Shown here: one piece after another, positions 43,922-52,671 of the stretch
How the letters are laid out: each line of letters starts with the position of its first letter
Position numbering within the stretch: position 1 is the first letter of the stretch
Assembly: GCF_035271045.1 (NCBI RefSeq)
Contig: NZ_DATESC010000007.1
Location: 186,001 to 250,000 of the forward strand
From: Marinospirillum sp035271045
Lineage (GTDB): Bacteria > Pseudomonadota > Gammaproteobacteria > Pseudomonadales > Halomonadaceae
Direction of reading: 5' to 3'
DNA: 64,000 bases
Notes under the pieces: model-generated
Told to the model about the DNA's origin: nothing
Seen by the model: only the letters and a program-made list of their open reading frames with translations
The model's database searches: none
Position numbers and translations under genes: made by a program

Positions 43922-46183
43922 ATGACCAGCTACAACGAATTTGTTGATGACAATTTTGAGCGCCAAAGCCTTAGGGAATACACTGAAAAAGCTTACCTAG
44001 ATTATTCTATGTATGTCATTTTAGACCGTGCTTTGCCGCATCTAGGCGATGGTCTAAAACCTGTGCAACGTCGCATTGTTTATGCCATGAGTGAGCTAGG
44101 TCTTTCTGCTACCGCTAAATATAAAAAATCGGCGCGTACCGTGGGTGATGTTTTAGGTAAATTTCACCCGCATGGTGATTCAGCCTGTTATGAAGCTATG
44201 GTGTTAATGGCGCAAGATTTTAGTTATCGCTACCCTTTGGTTGATGGGCAAGGTAACTGGGGTAGCCCCGATGATCCTAAGTCATTTGCTGCTATGCGTT
44301 ACACCGAATCACGTTTGGCGCGTTTTTCAGAGGTGCTACTAAAAGAGCTTGGGCAAGGCACGGTAAATTGGGTACCCAATTTTGATGGCACAATGGATGA
44401 ACCCGAGGTTTTGCCTGCACGTTTACCGCATATTTTATTAAATGGTGGTAGCGGTATTGCGGTGGGCATGGCAACTGATATGCCGCCGCACAACGTAACA
44501 GAAGTGGTACAAGCGACCTTGTATCTACTGAAAAACCCCAATGCTAGCATTAGTGATTTAATACAGTTCATTCCAGCACCTGACTTTCCTACCGGTGCCG
44601 ACATTATTACTTCAACAGAAGACCTGCATAAAATTTATTCGACTGGTCGTGGCACAGTGAAAAGCCGTGCAACTTGGCATTTAGAAGATGGCGAAATTGT
44701 AATAGAGGCTTTACCGCATCAGGTTTCACCTAGTAAAGTTTTAGAGCAAATTGCTGAGCAAATGCAAGCTAAAAAATTACCATTAATTACAGATTTACGT
44801 GATGAATCTGACCATGAAAATGCCGTTCGCCTTGTGTTAGTGCCGCGTTCTAATCGAGTGGATATTGAGCCGTTAATGGCGCATTTATTTGCAACTACTG
44901 CCCTTGAAAAAAATCATCGGGTTAACTTTAATGTTATTGGTTTAGACAATAAACCACAGGTAAAACCTTTAAATGTTTTATTAAACGAATGGCTCGTCTT
45001 TCGTCGTACTACGGTCATTAATCGTTTAAAAAGTCGCTTAAATAAAGTCGAGGATCGCTTACATTTATTGGCCGGTTTATTAATTGCTTATTTAAACCTT
45101 GATGAAGTGATTCGTATTATTCGTGACGAAGATCAGCCAAAAAAAGAATTAATAAACAACTTTGGTTTAAGTGATCGCCAAGCCGATGCCATTTTAGATT
45201 TAAAGCTGCGTCAATTAGCGAAATTAGAAGAGCAAAAAATTCGTGGCGAAGAAAATGAATTAGAAACTGAACGTAAAAAATTGGCAGATTTATTAAGCAG
45301 TGATAGCAAGCTAAGTAAATTAATCGCTAAAGAATTGCAAGATGATGCTAAAACCTTTGGTGATGAGCGCCGTTGCAAGCTAATTGAACGCGAAGAAGCC
45401 AAAGCTTTTACTGAGCAAGATTTAATGGGGTCAGAGCCAGTTACTGTCGTTTTATCACGCATGGGTTGGATACGTTCGGCAAAAGGGCATGAATTAGACC
45501 CTGCCAGTTTAAGTTATAAAAGTGGCGATGCATTCTTTTTAGCCGCGCGAGGTAAATCGAACCAGCAGTTGGTGGTCATTGATGATACGGGGCGTAGTTA
45601 TGCGATTACCGCCCATGATTTACCGTCTGGGCGTAGCCAAGGTGAGCCATTAACCAGCCGCATTAATCCACCCGCAGGTGCTGAATTTAGGGGCTTGTTA
45701 ATCGGTCAAGAGCAACAACAGGTGTTGGTTGCTTCAGACGCAGGTTATGGATTTATAACTAATTTAGGTGAAATGGCCAGTAAAAATAAAGCCGGCAAAG
45801 TGGTGTTGAATGCGCCAATTGGCACAGAAGTGATGCAGCCACAATTTTTGCCGGATGCGCCTTTAGAAACGCTTAAAATCGCTGTTGTATCTAACGAAGG
45901 GCGTTTATTGTTATTTTCGCTGAGTGAATTACCCCAGCTAAATAAAGGCAAGGGTAATAAAATGATTGCGATACCGTCGGCGCGTGCAGCAGGTCGTGAG
46001 GAGTACGTTAAAGCGGTGGTGATTTTAGGGGTTGAAGATCAATTGAAAATCACCTCTGGTAAACGCACGCTGACTTTAAAATCAGCAGATTTAGACTACT
46101 ACTTAGCAAAACGCGGAAGCCGCGGTAGCAAATTGCCACGCGGCTTCCAAAAAGTCGATCAAATGGTGCAGGATTTAGATTAA
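43922..46183 (+). CDS. parC: DNA topoisomerase IV subunit A
   Basis: Breakage-reunion subunit of topoisomerase IV. It has 753 residues, length of ParC. The active-site Tyr lies in AAMRYTESRLAR. Other hallmarks are DRALPHLGDGLKPVQRRIVY, VGDVLGKFHPHGDSACYEAMV and LLNGGSGIAVGMATDMPPHN. The quinolone-determining region reads HPHGDSACYEA, with Ser at the usual position. A C-terminal beta-pinwheel follows (MGWIRSAKGHELD). AAGGA precedes the ATG. It is separated from parE only by the opposing NERD gene. Confidence 0.98.
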   Translation: MTSYNEFVDDNFERQSLREYTEKAYLDYSMYVILDRALPHLGDGLKPVQRRIVYAMSELGLSATAKYKKSARTVGDVLGKFHPHGDSACYEAMVLMAQDFSYRYPLVDGQGNWGSPDDPKSFAAMRYTESRLARFSEVLLKELGQGTVNWVPNFDGTMDEPEVLPARLPHILLNGGSGIAVGMATDMPPHNVTEVVQATLYLLKNPNASISDLIQFIPAPDFPTGADIITSTEDLHKIYSTGRGTVKSRATWHLEDGEIVIEALPHQVSPSKVLEQIAEQMQAKKLPLITDLRDESDHENAVRLVLVPRSNRVDIEPLMAHLFATTALEKNHRVNFNVIGLDNKPQVKPLNVLLNEWLVFRRTTVINRLKSRLNKVEDRLHLLAGLLIAYLNLDEVIRIIRDEDQPKKELINNFGLSDRQADAILDLKLRQLAKLEEQKIRGEENELETERKKLADLLSSDSKLSKLIAKELQDDAKTFGDERRCKLIEREEAKAFTEQDLMGSEPVTVVLSRMGWIRSAKGHELDPASLSYKSGDAFFLAARGKSNQQLVVIDDTGRSYAITAHDLPSGRSQGEPLTSRINPPAGAEFRGLLIGQEQQQVLVASDAGYGFITNLGEMASKNKAGKVVLNAPIGTEVMQPQFLPDAPLETLKIAVVSNEGRLLLFSLSELPQLNKGKGNKMIAIPSARAAGREEYVKAVVILGVEDQLKITSGKRTLTLKSADLDYYLAKRGSRGSKLPRGFQKVDQMVQDLD

Positions 46184-46196
46184 AGCCTATTTAGTG

Positions 46197-46400
46197 TTAA
46201 ACCATAAGATTAACTTTGTTCCCCAAGCTGCCTTCGGGTTGCAGCGGGGGAACTGAAGCAAGTAGCGCCATAACCGCATCGCCTTCCGCTTCTCTGGCCT
46301 GTTTAACCAAACCAATTTTTGCATCTAGGTGTGCTTGTGAGTCACGTTGTTGCAGCGTTGCTTTAACCATGTTTTCTGGACTAACGTTTGAAATATCCAT
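46197..46400 (-). CDS. YjfB-like putative motility protein
   Basis: Small protein of the YjfB family. It has 67 residues, starts MDISNVSPENMVKATLQQ, has a helical middle (DAKIGLVKQAREAEGDAVMALLASV) and ends with GSLGNKVNLMV. The MDI start and LGxxVNLxV end are the family marks. GGGAGT lies just before the ATG. Family members are called motility proteins from context elsewhere; the molecular role is not known. It is convergent with parC (13-bp gap). Confidence 0.75.
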   Translation of the reverse strand: MDISNVSPENMVKATLQQRDSQAHLDAKIGLVKQAREAEGDAVMALLASVPPLQPEGSLGNKVNLMV

Positions 46401-46491
46401 AGTAACTCCCTATATTTATTGATGATTTCATCTACCTTAACAATTTCAGCTTAATTTTTACAGTGTCGTTTTATACTTTTGAGGTTAACTT

Positions 46492-48318
46492 GTGTCAGCT
46501 GCTAGCAATAATGAGTTTCAGCAATTTTTAGGTGTGTTTCGTTACACGCGCCGCGCTATTGATTTAGTTTGGCAAACTTCACAGCGTCTAACGCTAGGCT
46601 TAATACTGTTAACCGTGTTGGTGGGTAGCTTGCCTGCCATTGCTGCTTATTTAGGTAAGCTGATTGTGGATGCGGTGTTATTGGCGATGCAGGTTTATCA
46701 AACGACGGGTTTAGTGGAATACCAGCCGCTGCTGAATTACGTTTTGTTAGAGGCATTGATTTTAACGTGCCTAAGTGCCGCGCAACGCGCCACCACCGCG
46801 CACCAAGCTTTATTAAGAGGCTTGTTAGGGCAAAAAGTTAACGAAATGATTCTTGAGAAAGCACAAATGCTTTCGTTGGCGCAATTTGAAGATTCTGAAT
46901 TCTACGACAAATTAACCCGTGCCAGACGCGAAGCTTCTACTCGTCCGCTGGCGCTGGTGAATAAAACCTTTAGTTTGTTGCAAAATGGTATCGCTTTAAT
47001 GGGCTTTTCGTTTCTATTGATTCAATTTTCGCCTTGGGTGATGCTGTTGTTATTTGTAGGGGCACTGCCAGTATTTATTGCTGAAACTAAATTTTCAGGC
47101 GATGCATTTCAAATTTTTCGTTTTCGTTCGCAAGAAACTCGCACCCAGATTTATTTAGAAACCTTGTTAGCGCGTGAAGATACCATTAAAGAAGTAAAGC
47201 TTTTTCAGTTGGGCGACCTGTTGCTAGGGCGCTATAAAGGCATCTTTGCGAAGCTTTTTGTTGAAAATCGCCGCCTTATTTTACGCCGTGAAACCTGGGG
47301 TTTTATTCTGGGTTTATTGGGCACACTGACTTTTTATGCGGCTTATGCTTGGGTTATTTTTGAAACAGTCATTGGTAAAATTACTTTGGGTGATATGACC
47401 ATGTACCTATTGGTGTTCAAACAAGGTCAAACGGCGGTTAGCGCCAGTTTAACGGCGGTGAGTGGTATGTATGAAGACAACCTTTACCTGTCTAATTTGT
47501 ATGAATACCTAGAGCAACCTACGCCGAATGAGTCGGGTAAGTTAACCCAAGGCAGTCATGTGGGCGATGGCTTGCGTTTTGAAGGGGTTAGTTTTACTTA
47601 TTCAGGTGCAACAAAACCGGCGTTACAAGCTATAAACTTGCACATTAAACCCGGTGAAAGCTTGGCGTTAGTGGGTGAAAATGGTTCGGGTAAAACGACG
47701 TTGATTAAACTGTTAACACGCTTGTATGACCCAACTGAAGGGCGTGTGCTGTTAGATGGCAGTGATTTAAAAGACTGGAATCCGCAAGTGTTGCGGCAAC
47801 GTGTTGGGGTGATTTTTCAAGACTTTGTACGTTACCAATTTTTAGTCGGCGAAAATATCGGTATTGGTGATATTAGTGCCTTTGACGATAAAAAGCGTTG
47901 GTACAAAGCCGCGCAAGCAGGTATGGCGGATGAGTTTATTCAGCGCTTACCTGAAGGGTATGAAACGCAGCTAGGACGCTGGTTTAAAGGCGGTCAAGAA
48001 TTGTCGGGTGGTCAGTGGCAAAAAATTGCTTTATCGCGGGCTTTTATGCGTGAAAAAGCCGATATTTTAGTGCTAGATGAGCCCACTTCTGCGATGGATG
48101 CCGAAGCAGAAGCACAGATGTTTGGCTATTTTCGCAGCCATACCCTGAATAAAATGGCGATTCTTATTTCGCACCGTTTTTCAACAGTACGCATGGCTGA
48201 CCAAATTGTTTACATCGACCAAGGGATAATTATTGAACAAGGAAATCATCAAGAGCTAATGGAACTGAACCAGCGCTATGCCCACCTATTTAATCTGCAA
48301 GCCAGCGGATATCGGTAG
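46492..48318 (+). CDS. ABC exporter (membrane domain fused to ATPase)
   Basis: Half-transporter of the ABCB/MsbA-like type that works as a dimer; cargo unknown. It has 608 residues. Six hydrophobic helices lie within about 35-315. The ATPase domain has Walker A GENGSGKTTLIKLL, signature LSGGQWQKIALSRAFM, Walker B ILVLDEPTSAMDAEAE and H-loop LISHRFSTVRMAD. GAGG precedes the GTG start at 46492. It stands alone between the YjfB-like gene and tRNA-Ser. Membrane domain resembles the peptide/lipid exporters rather than importers. Confidence 0.88.
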   Translation: MSAASNNEFQQFLGVFRYTRRAIDLVWQTSQRLTLGLILLTVLVGSLPAIAAYLGKLIVDAVLLAMQVYQTTGLVEYQPLLNYVLLEALILTCLSAAQRATTAHQALLRGLLGQKVNEMILEKAQMLSLAQFEDSEFYDKLTRARREASTRPLALVNKTFSLLQNGIALMGFSFLLIQFSPWVMLLLFVGALPVFIAETKFSGDAFQIFRFRSQETRTQIYLETLLAREDTIKEVKLFQLGDLLLGRYKGIFAKLFVENRRLILRRETWGFILGLLGTLTFYAAYAWVIFETVIGKITLGDMTMYLLVFKQGQTAVSASLTAVSGMYEDNLYLSNLYEYLEQPTPNESGKLTQGSHVGDGLRFEGVSFTYSGATKPALQAINLHIKPGESLALVGENGSGKTTLIKLLTRLYDPTEGRVLLDGSDLKDWNPQVLRQRVGVIFQDFVRYQFLVGENIGIGDISAFDDKKRWYKAAQAGMADEFIQRLPEGYETQLGRWFKGGQELSGGQWQKIALSRAFMREKADILVLDEPTSAMDAEAEAQMFGYFRSHTLNKMAILISHRFSTVRMADQIVYIDQGIIIEQGNHQELMELNQRYAHLFNLQASGYR

Positions 48319-48361
48319 TTTTTTTGTGCAACACTTAGCTTTAATCACTTAACTAAAACTT

Positions 48362-48387
48362 AAAAAGCCCTTGATTAATCAAGGGCC
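48362..48387 (-). terminator. Terminator after tRNA-Ser
   Basis: GCCCTTGATTAATCAAGGGC (48367-48386) is a perfect 20-bp palindrome. On the minus strand it is followed by TTTTTAAG, 12 bp past the tRNA 3' end. Confidence 0.85.
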
Positions 48388-48398
48388 TACAAATTTTT

Positions 48399-48486
48399 TG
48401 GTGGAGAGAGAGGGGTTCGAACCCTCGATACGTTACCGTATACACGCTTTCCAGGCGTGCGCCTTCGACCACTCGGCCACCTCTCC
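48399..48486 (-). tRNA. tRNA-Ser (anticodon GGA)
   Basis: Read on the minus strand this folds as a class II tRNA. The acceptor stem is GGAGAGG with TCTCTCC (one G-U pair). The D arm has GCCGAGTGGTCGAAGGC. The anticodon stem CACGC/GCGTG encloses loop CTGGAAA, giving anticodon GGA (UCC/UCU codons). A long variable arm (ATACG/CGTAT stem) and T arm GAGGG-TTCGAAC-CCCTC follow. The CCA end is encoded. The discriminator base is A (48402), where E. coli serine tRNAs have G. Confidence 0.96.
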
Positions 48487-48605
48487 ACAAAATTGCTAGT
48501 AAGCGTTACCCTCTAACAAGTGGCGCGTATAATACTGATAGATAGCACATAATGCAAGCCGTAGGGGCGCTGTGCTGTAATTTTATAGTGGTCAGTATGT
48601 TTAAA

Positions 48606-49163
48606 TTAAGACCAATGCGTTACAAAGTCGCTTGTTTTATGTTCAGGCAAGGGCTTACGACGACCAGCGGCACTTCCTAAGTAAATAAAACCAATAATTT
48701 CATCTGTTGCCTCTAGTTTTAGCGCTTTTTTTACTTGGTCGTCAAAACACACCCAGCCCGATCGCCACATGGCTGCAAAACCTTCGGCTTCGGTGGCTAA
48801 TAACAACCCATGAGCAACACAAGCAGTCGATAACCGTTGTTCACTAGCAGGAATTTTAGCAGCGTCTTTTATTTTGGCAATCACTGCCACGACTAAAGGG
48901 GCGCGTTTAGGCATATTGCGTAAGCGGGTTAATGCTTCAAAACTTGTGTCAGGATCTTGGTATACTTTGGCTTGTGCAAATATTTCACCTAAAGCATTTT
49001 GTCCTTCGTCACGAAACTCAATGATTTGCCAAGGTGTTAAGCTTGCGTGATCTGGCGCTCTTAATGCTGCTTGATAAATGCGCTCTAAGGCTTCCCCTTC
49101 TGGTGCTGGTGCTTCTAGTCTAGGGTGTGAATTTCTATTTAATAACAATGCCATAGCTTGCAT
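48606..49163 (-). CDS. Nitroreductase family protein (YdjA-like)
   Basis: Small flavin (FMN)-dependent oxidoreductase. It has 185 residues. Family features: the N-terminal RNSHPRLEAPAPEG with the usual RxSxxxL pattern, APDHASLTPWQIIEFR, and the C-terminal GFIYLGSAAGRRKP, which matches YdjA. It has no clear operon partner. Physiological substrate unknown. Two in-frame ATGs three codons apart make the exact start uncertain. Confidence 0.85.
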   Translation of the reverse strand: MQAMALLLNRNSHPRLEAPAPEGEALERIYQAALRAPDHASLTPWQIIEFRDEGQNALGEIFAQAKVYQDPDTSFEALTRLRNMPKRAPLVVAVIAKIKDAAKIPASEQRLSTACVAHGLLLATEAEGFAAMWRSGWVCFDDQVKKALKLEATDEIIGFIYLGSAAGRRKPLPEHKTSDFVTHWS

Positions 49164-49278
49164 AACTTAACCTCTTATTTGCAATTCTTCATGGTTAAAC
49201 AGTTGCTAGTAACGCAACAGAAGCTTAACCTTTGTGAGTCACACAGCTTATAATTAATAATTTTTAGGACAGCTTATC

Positions 49279-49872
49279 ATGGTGTTATCGCCTTTGGCAG
49301 TTATCTTACTCGCCCAATTGGTTCTAGTTTTATTAGGTATTATTGCTTTTCAAGCACTGCAAAGGCATCGGTTAGTCAAGGAGCTAAAGAAAACTAAAGC
49401 GGCTAAACAGTCAGGTTTTGACCTAGAACAATCGGTCGACGCTGAAAGTTTTGATCGTCAGCAAGCTGAACTATTGCTAAATCGTATTTTACAAAACACT
49501 AAAACCATTATTTCTGAAGCACCAGCGGCTAAAGTTTTGTGTGAAAACCAACAAGCGTTACTTTATACGTTAAGTAACTGCATCAATATTCCACTTGATT
49601 CTTCATCCAAAAAAACAGCGGCTGTTACACCCATCATTCCAACGCTACATGAAAGTAACAATATCATTAGTCAAGAAGAAATCGACGACGCACTTGGCAG
49701 AGAAGAAGCAATAGAAAGTTTTGATTTTGATAACTTTGATAATTTAGAAAATAATAATAACGATACAGAAAATGAAGATTCTGAATTACCTGAAGACAGC
49801 GTTCAATTGGCGTTAGATAAATTGAATGACTTTGATATGGATGATTTTGAGAATCAGCTTAATAAAATGTAA
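49279..49872 (+). CDS. Membrane-anchored acidic protein with FliM-like SQEEID motif
   Basis: I do not recognise the family. It has 197 residues. An N-terminal hydrophobic helix (about 4-26) is followed by a basic stretch RHRLVKELKKTKAAK, placing the rest in the cytoplasm. Residues 55-105 look helical. At 130-140, IISQEEIDDALG resembles the N-terminal CheY-binding peptide of FliM (SQAEIDALL type). The last 55 residues are Asp/Glu/Asn-rich (DFDNFDNLENNNND). It ends at its own terminator. Role unknown; chemotaxis or polar recruitment would be guesswork. Confidence 0.75.
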   Translation: MVLSPLAVILLAQLVLVLLGIIAFQALQRHRLVKELKKTKAAKQSGFDLEQSVDAESFDRQQAELLLNRILQNTKTIISEAPAAKVLCENQQALLYTLSNCINIPLDSSSKKTAAVTPIIPTLHESNNIISQEEIDDALGREEAIESFDFDNFDNLENNNNDTENEDSELPEDSVQLALDKLNDFDMDDFENQLNKM

Positions 49873-49897
49873 GGCAATTAGTTGCCTTACATTTTAT
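49869..49897. terminator. Bidirectional terminator between the 197-residue gene and yadH
   Basis: GTAAGGCAA (49869-49877) pairs with TTGCCTTAC (49882-49890), followed by ATTTTATTATT. The opposite strand also reads into ACATTTTATT. It serves two convergent genes. Confidence 0.8.
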
Positions 49898-49910
49898 TAT
49901 TAAATACTGA

Positions 49911-50690
49911 TTATTGACGTAAACCGCGTCCTCTTTCAAGCAACCAAAGTGCCAAACTAAATAATATTACAATAAATACGCAAATAGCAATTAAAGCTAC
50001 CCAAGGGTTAACATCTGAAGCGCCAAGAATCCCAAAGCGAAAGGTGTTAACCATATAAAGTATAGGATTAAATAAAGATAAACCCTGCCAAAATTCAGGT
50101 AATAGTTGAATGGAATAGAATACACCACCTAAGTAAGTTAGCGGTGTAAGAATAAAGGTTGGAATGATTGCTATATCATCAAAGCTACGTGCAAATAGAG
50201 CATTAATAAATCCGCCAATTGAAAATAATATGGCAGTTAAAAATATAACTGTTATTGTTATAAATAAGTTGTGAACGGTTAAGTCAGTAAAAAATAGTGC
50301 TAACAAAGTTACAATCAACCCAACTAATAAGCCGCGCACTACACCACCCAGCACATAACCACTTAAAATAACCCAGCTAGGTACAGGTGCGACTAGCATT
50401 TCTTCAATGGATTTTTGAAATTTACTGCTAAAAAATGAAGATGTAACGTTAGAGTAGCTGTTAGTAATGACCGACATCATAATTAAACCGGGCATAATAA
50501 ATTGCATATAATTAAAACCGCCCATTTCACCAATTCGGCTACCAATTAGATTGCCAAAAATAACAAAGTAGAGGGTCATAGTGATGGCTGGTGGTAGTAA
50601 AGTTTGCGCCCAAATACGCATAAAACGCCGAATTTCTTTGGTTAAAATGGTTGTGAAAGCAATCCAGTAAATACGAAAAGAATTCATCAT
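49911..50690 (-). CDS. yadH: ABC-2 type permease (YadH-like)
   Basis: Membrane subunit of an ABC-2 exporter. It has 259 residues and about six hydrophobic helices. The opening RIYWIAFTTILTKEIRRFMRIWAQTLLPPAI (split across residues 6-36) and YVLGGVVRGLLVGLIVT are characteristic of YadH. The start overlaps the ATPase stop by 4 nt, so the pair forms one exporter. Cargo is unknown. Confidence 0.9.
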   Translation of the reverse strand: MMNSFRIYWIAFTTILTKEIRRFMRIWAQTLLPPAITMTLYFVIFGNLIGSRIGEMGGFNYMQFIMPGLIMMSVITNSYSNVTSSFFSSKFQKSIEEMLVAPVPSWVILSGYVLGGVVRGLLVGLIVTLLALFFTDLTVHNLFITITVIFLTAILFSIGGFINALFARSFDDIAIIPTFILTPLTYLGGVFYSIQLLPEFWQGLSLFNPILYMVNTFRFGILGASDVNPWVALIAICVFIVILFSLALWLLERGRGLRQ

Positions 50691-51646
50691 ACACTCACTT
50701 TAGTTGTTATCTTCTCTGCTTTAAAACCACTGGCAGCAGTTTTATCAACGAGGGAAACAAATAGTTCTTCAAGGCGGTTTGATTTATTGCGTAGGCTAAG
50801 CACTTCAATATTTTTCTCTAATAAAAGTGCAAATACTTGGCTAATGTTTTGGCCTTTTTTTATTTCTATCTCTAAAGTTTTTGCATCGTCTAAGTGCGTT
50901 GCAAAACCTTCTAATTGCGGTGTTTCTTTTATTGGTTTTATTAAATCCAATACAAAAGTTTCACTGTTTAGCTCACCTAATAATAATTTCATGCTGGTGT
51001 TTTTAATGATTTCACCCTTATCTATAATAGCGATATTGCGGCACAGGCTCTCGGCTTCTTCTAAATAATGCGTGGTTAAAATAATTGTCGTACCTTGACG
51101 GTTGATTTCCTGCATAAAACTCCACATAGAACGACGTAGCTCTATGTCTACACCAGCGGTTGGCTCATCTAAAATTAGTAATTTAGGGCGATGCACCAAT
51201 GCACGGGCGATCATTAAGCGCCGTTTCATACCCCCTGAAAGCATACGTGCTTGGGCATGGCGCTTATCCCACAAACCTAAATCTTTTAATAGCTGTTCAG
51301 CACGGGGCCGTGCTTGCTTTTGGGTTAAACCTTGATAGCCTGCTGAAGTAAGTACAATGTCTTCTATTTTTTCAAACACACCAAAATTAAATTCTTGAGG
51401 AACAACGCCAATTAGCTGCTTAGCTTTAGCAAAGTCTTGGTCAATATCCACGCCGAAAATATTGACCTTGCCGCCTGTTTTACGAATTAGCGAGCAAACA
51501 ACACCAAGTGTGGTTGATTTTCCAGCACCATTAGGGCCAAGTAATGCAAAAAAATCACCCTCTTCAACATCAAGGCTAATGCCTTTTAAAGCCTGAAAAC
51601 CATTGCCGTAAGTTTTTTGTAAATTTTGTATCGAAAGTGCTTTCAT
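50687..51646 (-). CDS. yadG: ABC exporter ATPase (YadG-like)
   Basis: ATPase subunit for the YadH-like permease. I start at MKALSIQNLQKTYGNG (ATG 51644-51646), giving 319 residues; a longer frame would overlap rarD and add 34 unconserved residues. Walker A LGPNGAGKSTTLG, Q-loop PQEFNFG, signature LSGGMKRRLMIARALVH, Walker B LLILDEPTAGVD, H-loop TTHYLEEAE. It follows rarD by 20 bp on the same strand. Confidence 0.92.
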   Translation of the reverse strand: MKALSIQNLQKTYGNGFQALKGISLDVEEGDFFALLGPNGAGKSTTLGVVCSLIRKTGGKVNIFGVDIDQDFAKAKQLIGVVPQEFNFGVFEKIEDIVLTSAGYQGLTQKQARPRAEQLLKDLGLWDKRHAQARMLSGGMKRRLMIARALVHRPKLLILDEPTAGVDIELRRSMWSFMQEINRQGTTIILTTHYLEEAESLCRNIAIIDKGEIIKNTSMKLLLGELNSETFVLDLIKPIKETPQLEGFATHLDDAKTLEIEIKKGQNISQVFALLLEKNIEVLSLRNKSNRLEELFVSLVDKTAASGFKAEKITTKVSV

Positions 51647-51666
51647 ACTCAATTTTTTTCCTCTAC

Positions 51667-52557
51667 CTATTGTTCTGCTAACTGCTGCTTTTTTAATTGC
51701 TGACGTGCCTGCCATAGGCCCCACATAAACAACAGCATTGCCGCCCAAATTAATGCGAAGGTAATCAAACGTTCAGGCGGGTAATCTTCTTTAAGAATTA
51801 CCACGGCAGAAATAAACTGCATGGTGGGATTGATATACATAATAAAGCCTACCACTGACAAATCCAAACGCTGGGCAGCCGCTGCAAACAACAGCAAAGG
51901 TGCTGCAGTGATGATTCCTGACGCTACAAGCAATAAACTAATTTGTGGTGTGCTACCAAACCCAAACGGTGCGTTGCTGATAAAAGCCCAGCCCAGCCAA
52001 ATTAAAGCTAAGGGTAGCATCCACAAGGTTTCAGCTGTTAAACCATGCAGTGCATCGACTGGGTGTTGTTTGCGTATCAAGCCATAAAAACCAAAAGTTA
52101 GCGCTAAAGATAAGGGCAGCCACGGCAAACTGCCTAAACTAATTAACTCCCACACCACGGCAATAGCCGCTAACCACCCTGCTGCGGCTTGCCAAAAATG
52201 CAGTTTCTCTTTCATTAATATGCGTGCTAAAACTAGGCTAACTAACGGCGTTAAAAAATAACCTAAACTTGCTTCCATTACTCTGTTTTGTCCAACTGCC
52301 CAAATAAAAATTAACCAATTAGAAGCTACCAATAAAGAAGAAAGCGCTAACCAAGCCAAAGCAACTGGTTGTTGAAGTAAGGCTAATAAACCTTGACCAC
52401 GCTTAAATATAAAACTAATTAATAAAGTGGCTAATAAAGACCAAATAACTCGATGCACTAAAACTTCGCTAGCTGTTACCGATGTTAGTAGACTAAAAAA
52501 CAACGGAAAACAACCCCAAATCATATAGGCTGCTAGTGCTAAACCTAGTCCTTGCAT
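51667..52557 (-). CDS. rarD: RarD/EamA family drug-metabolite transporter
   Basis: Ten-helix inner-membrane carrier. It has 296 residues. The opening GLALAAYMIWGCFPLFFSLL matches RarD, as do VLVHRVIWSLLATLLI, EASLGYFLTPLVSLVLAR and VVGFIMYINPTMQFISAV. Substrate of RarD is unknown (named from chloramphenicol-sensitivity work). First in rarD-yadG-yadH on the minus strand. Confidence 0.93.
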   Translation of the reverse strand: MQGLGLALAAYMIWGCFPLFFSLLTSVTASEVLVHRVIWSLLATLLISFIFKRGQGLLALLQQPVALAWLALSSLLVASNWLIFIWAVGQNRVMEASLGYFLTPLVSLVLARILMKEKLHFWQAAAGWLAAIAVVWELISLGSLPWLPLSLALTFGFYGLIRKQHPVDALHGLTAETLWMLPLALIWLGWAFISNAPFGFGSTPQISLLLVASGIITAAPLLLFAAAAQRLDLSVVGFIMYINPTMQFISAVVILKEDYPPERLITFALIWAAMLLFMWGLWQARQQLKKQQLAEQ

Positions 52558-52671
52558 AATTTATCTCATTCGGCTAATTAAATGAAAACTAATAAGTCAT
52601 TGATGTTTCTTGCCTTTTTGAAAGGCTACTTTAGAGTGTAGACGCAGCAGTCTAACAAAAAGGATAACAAT

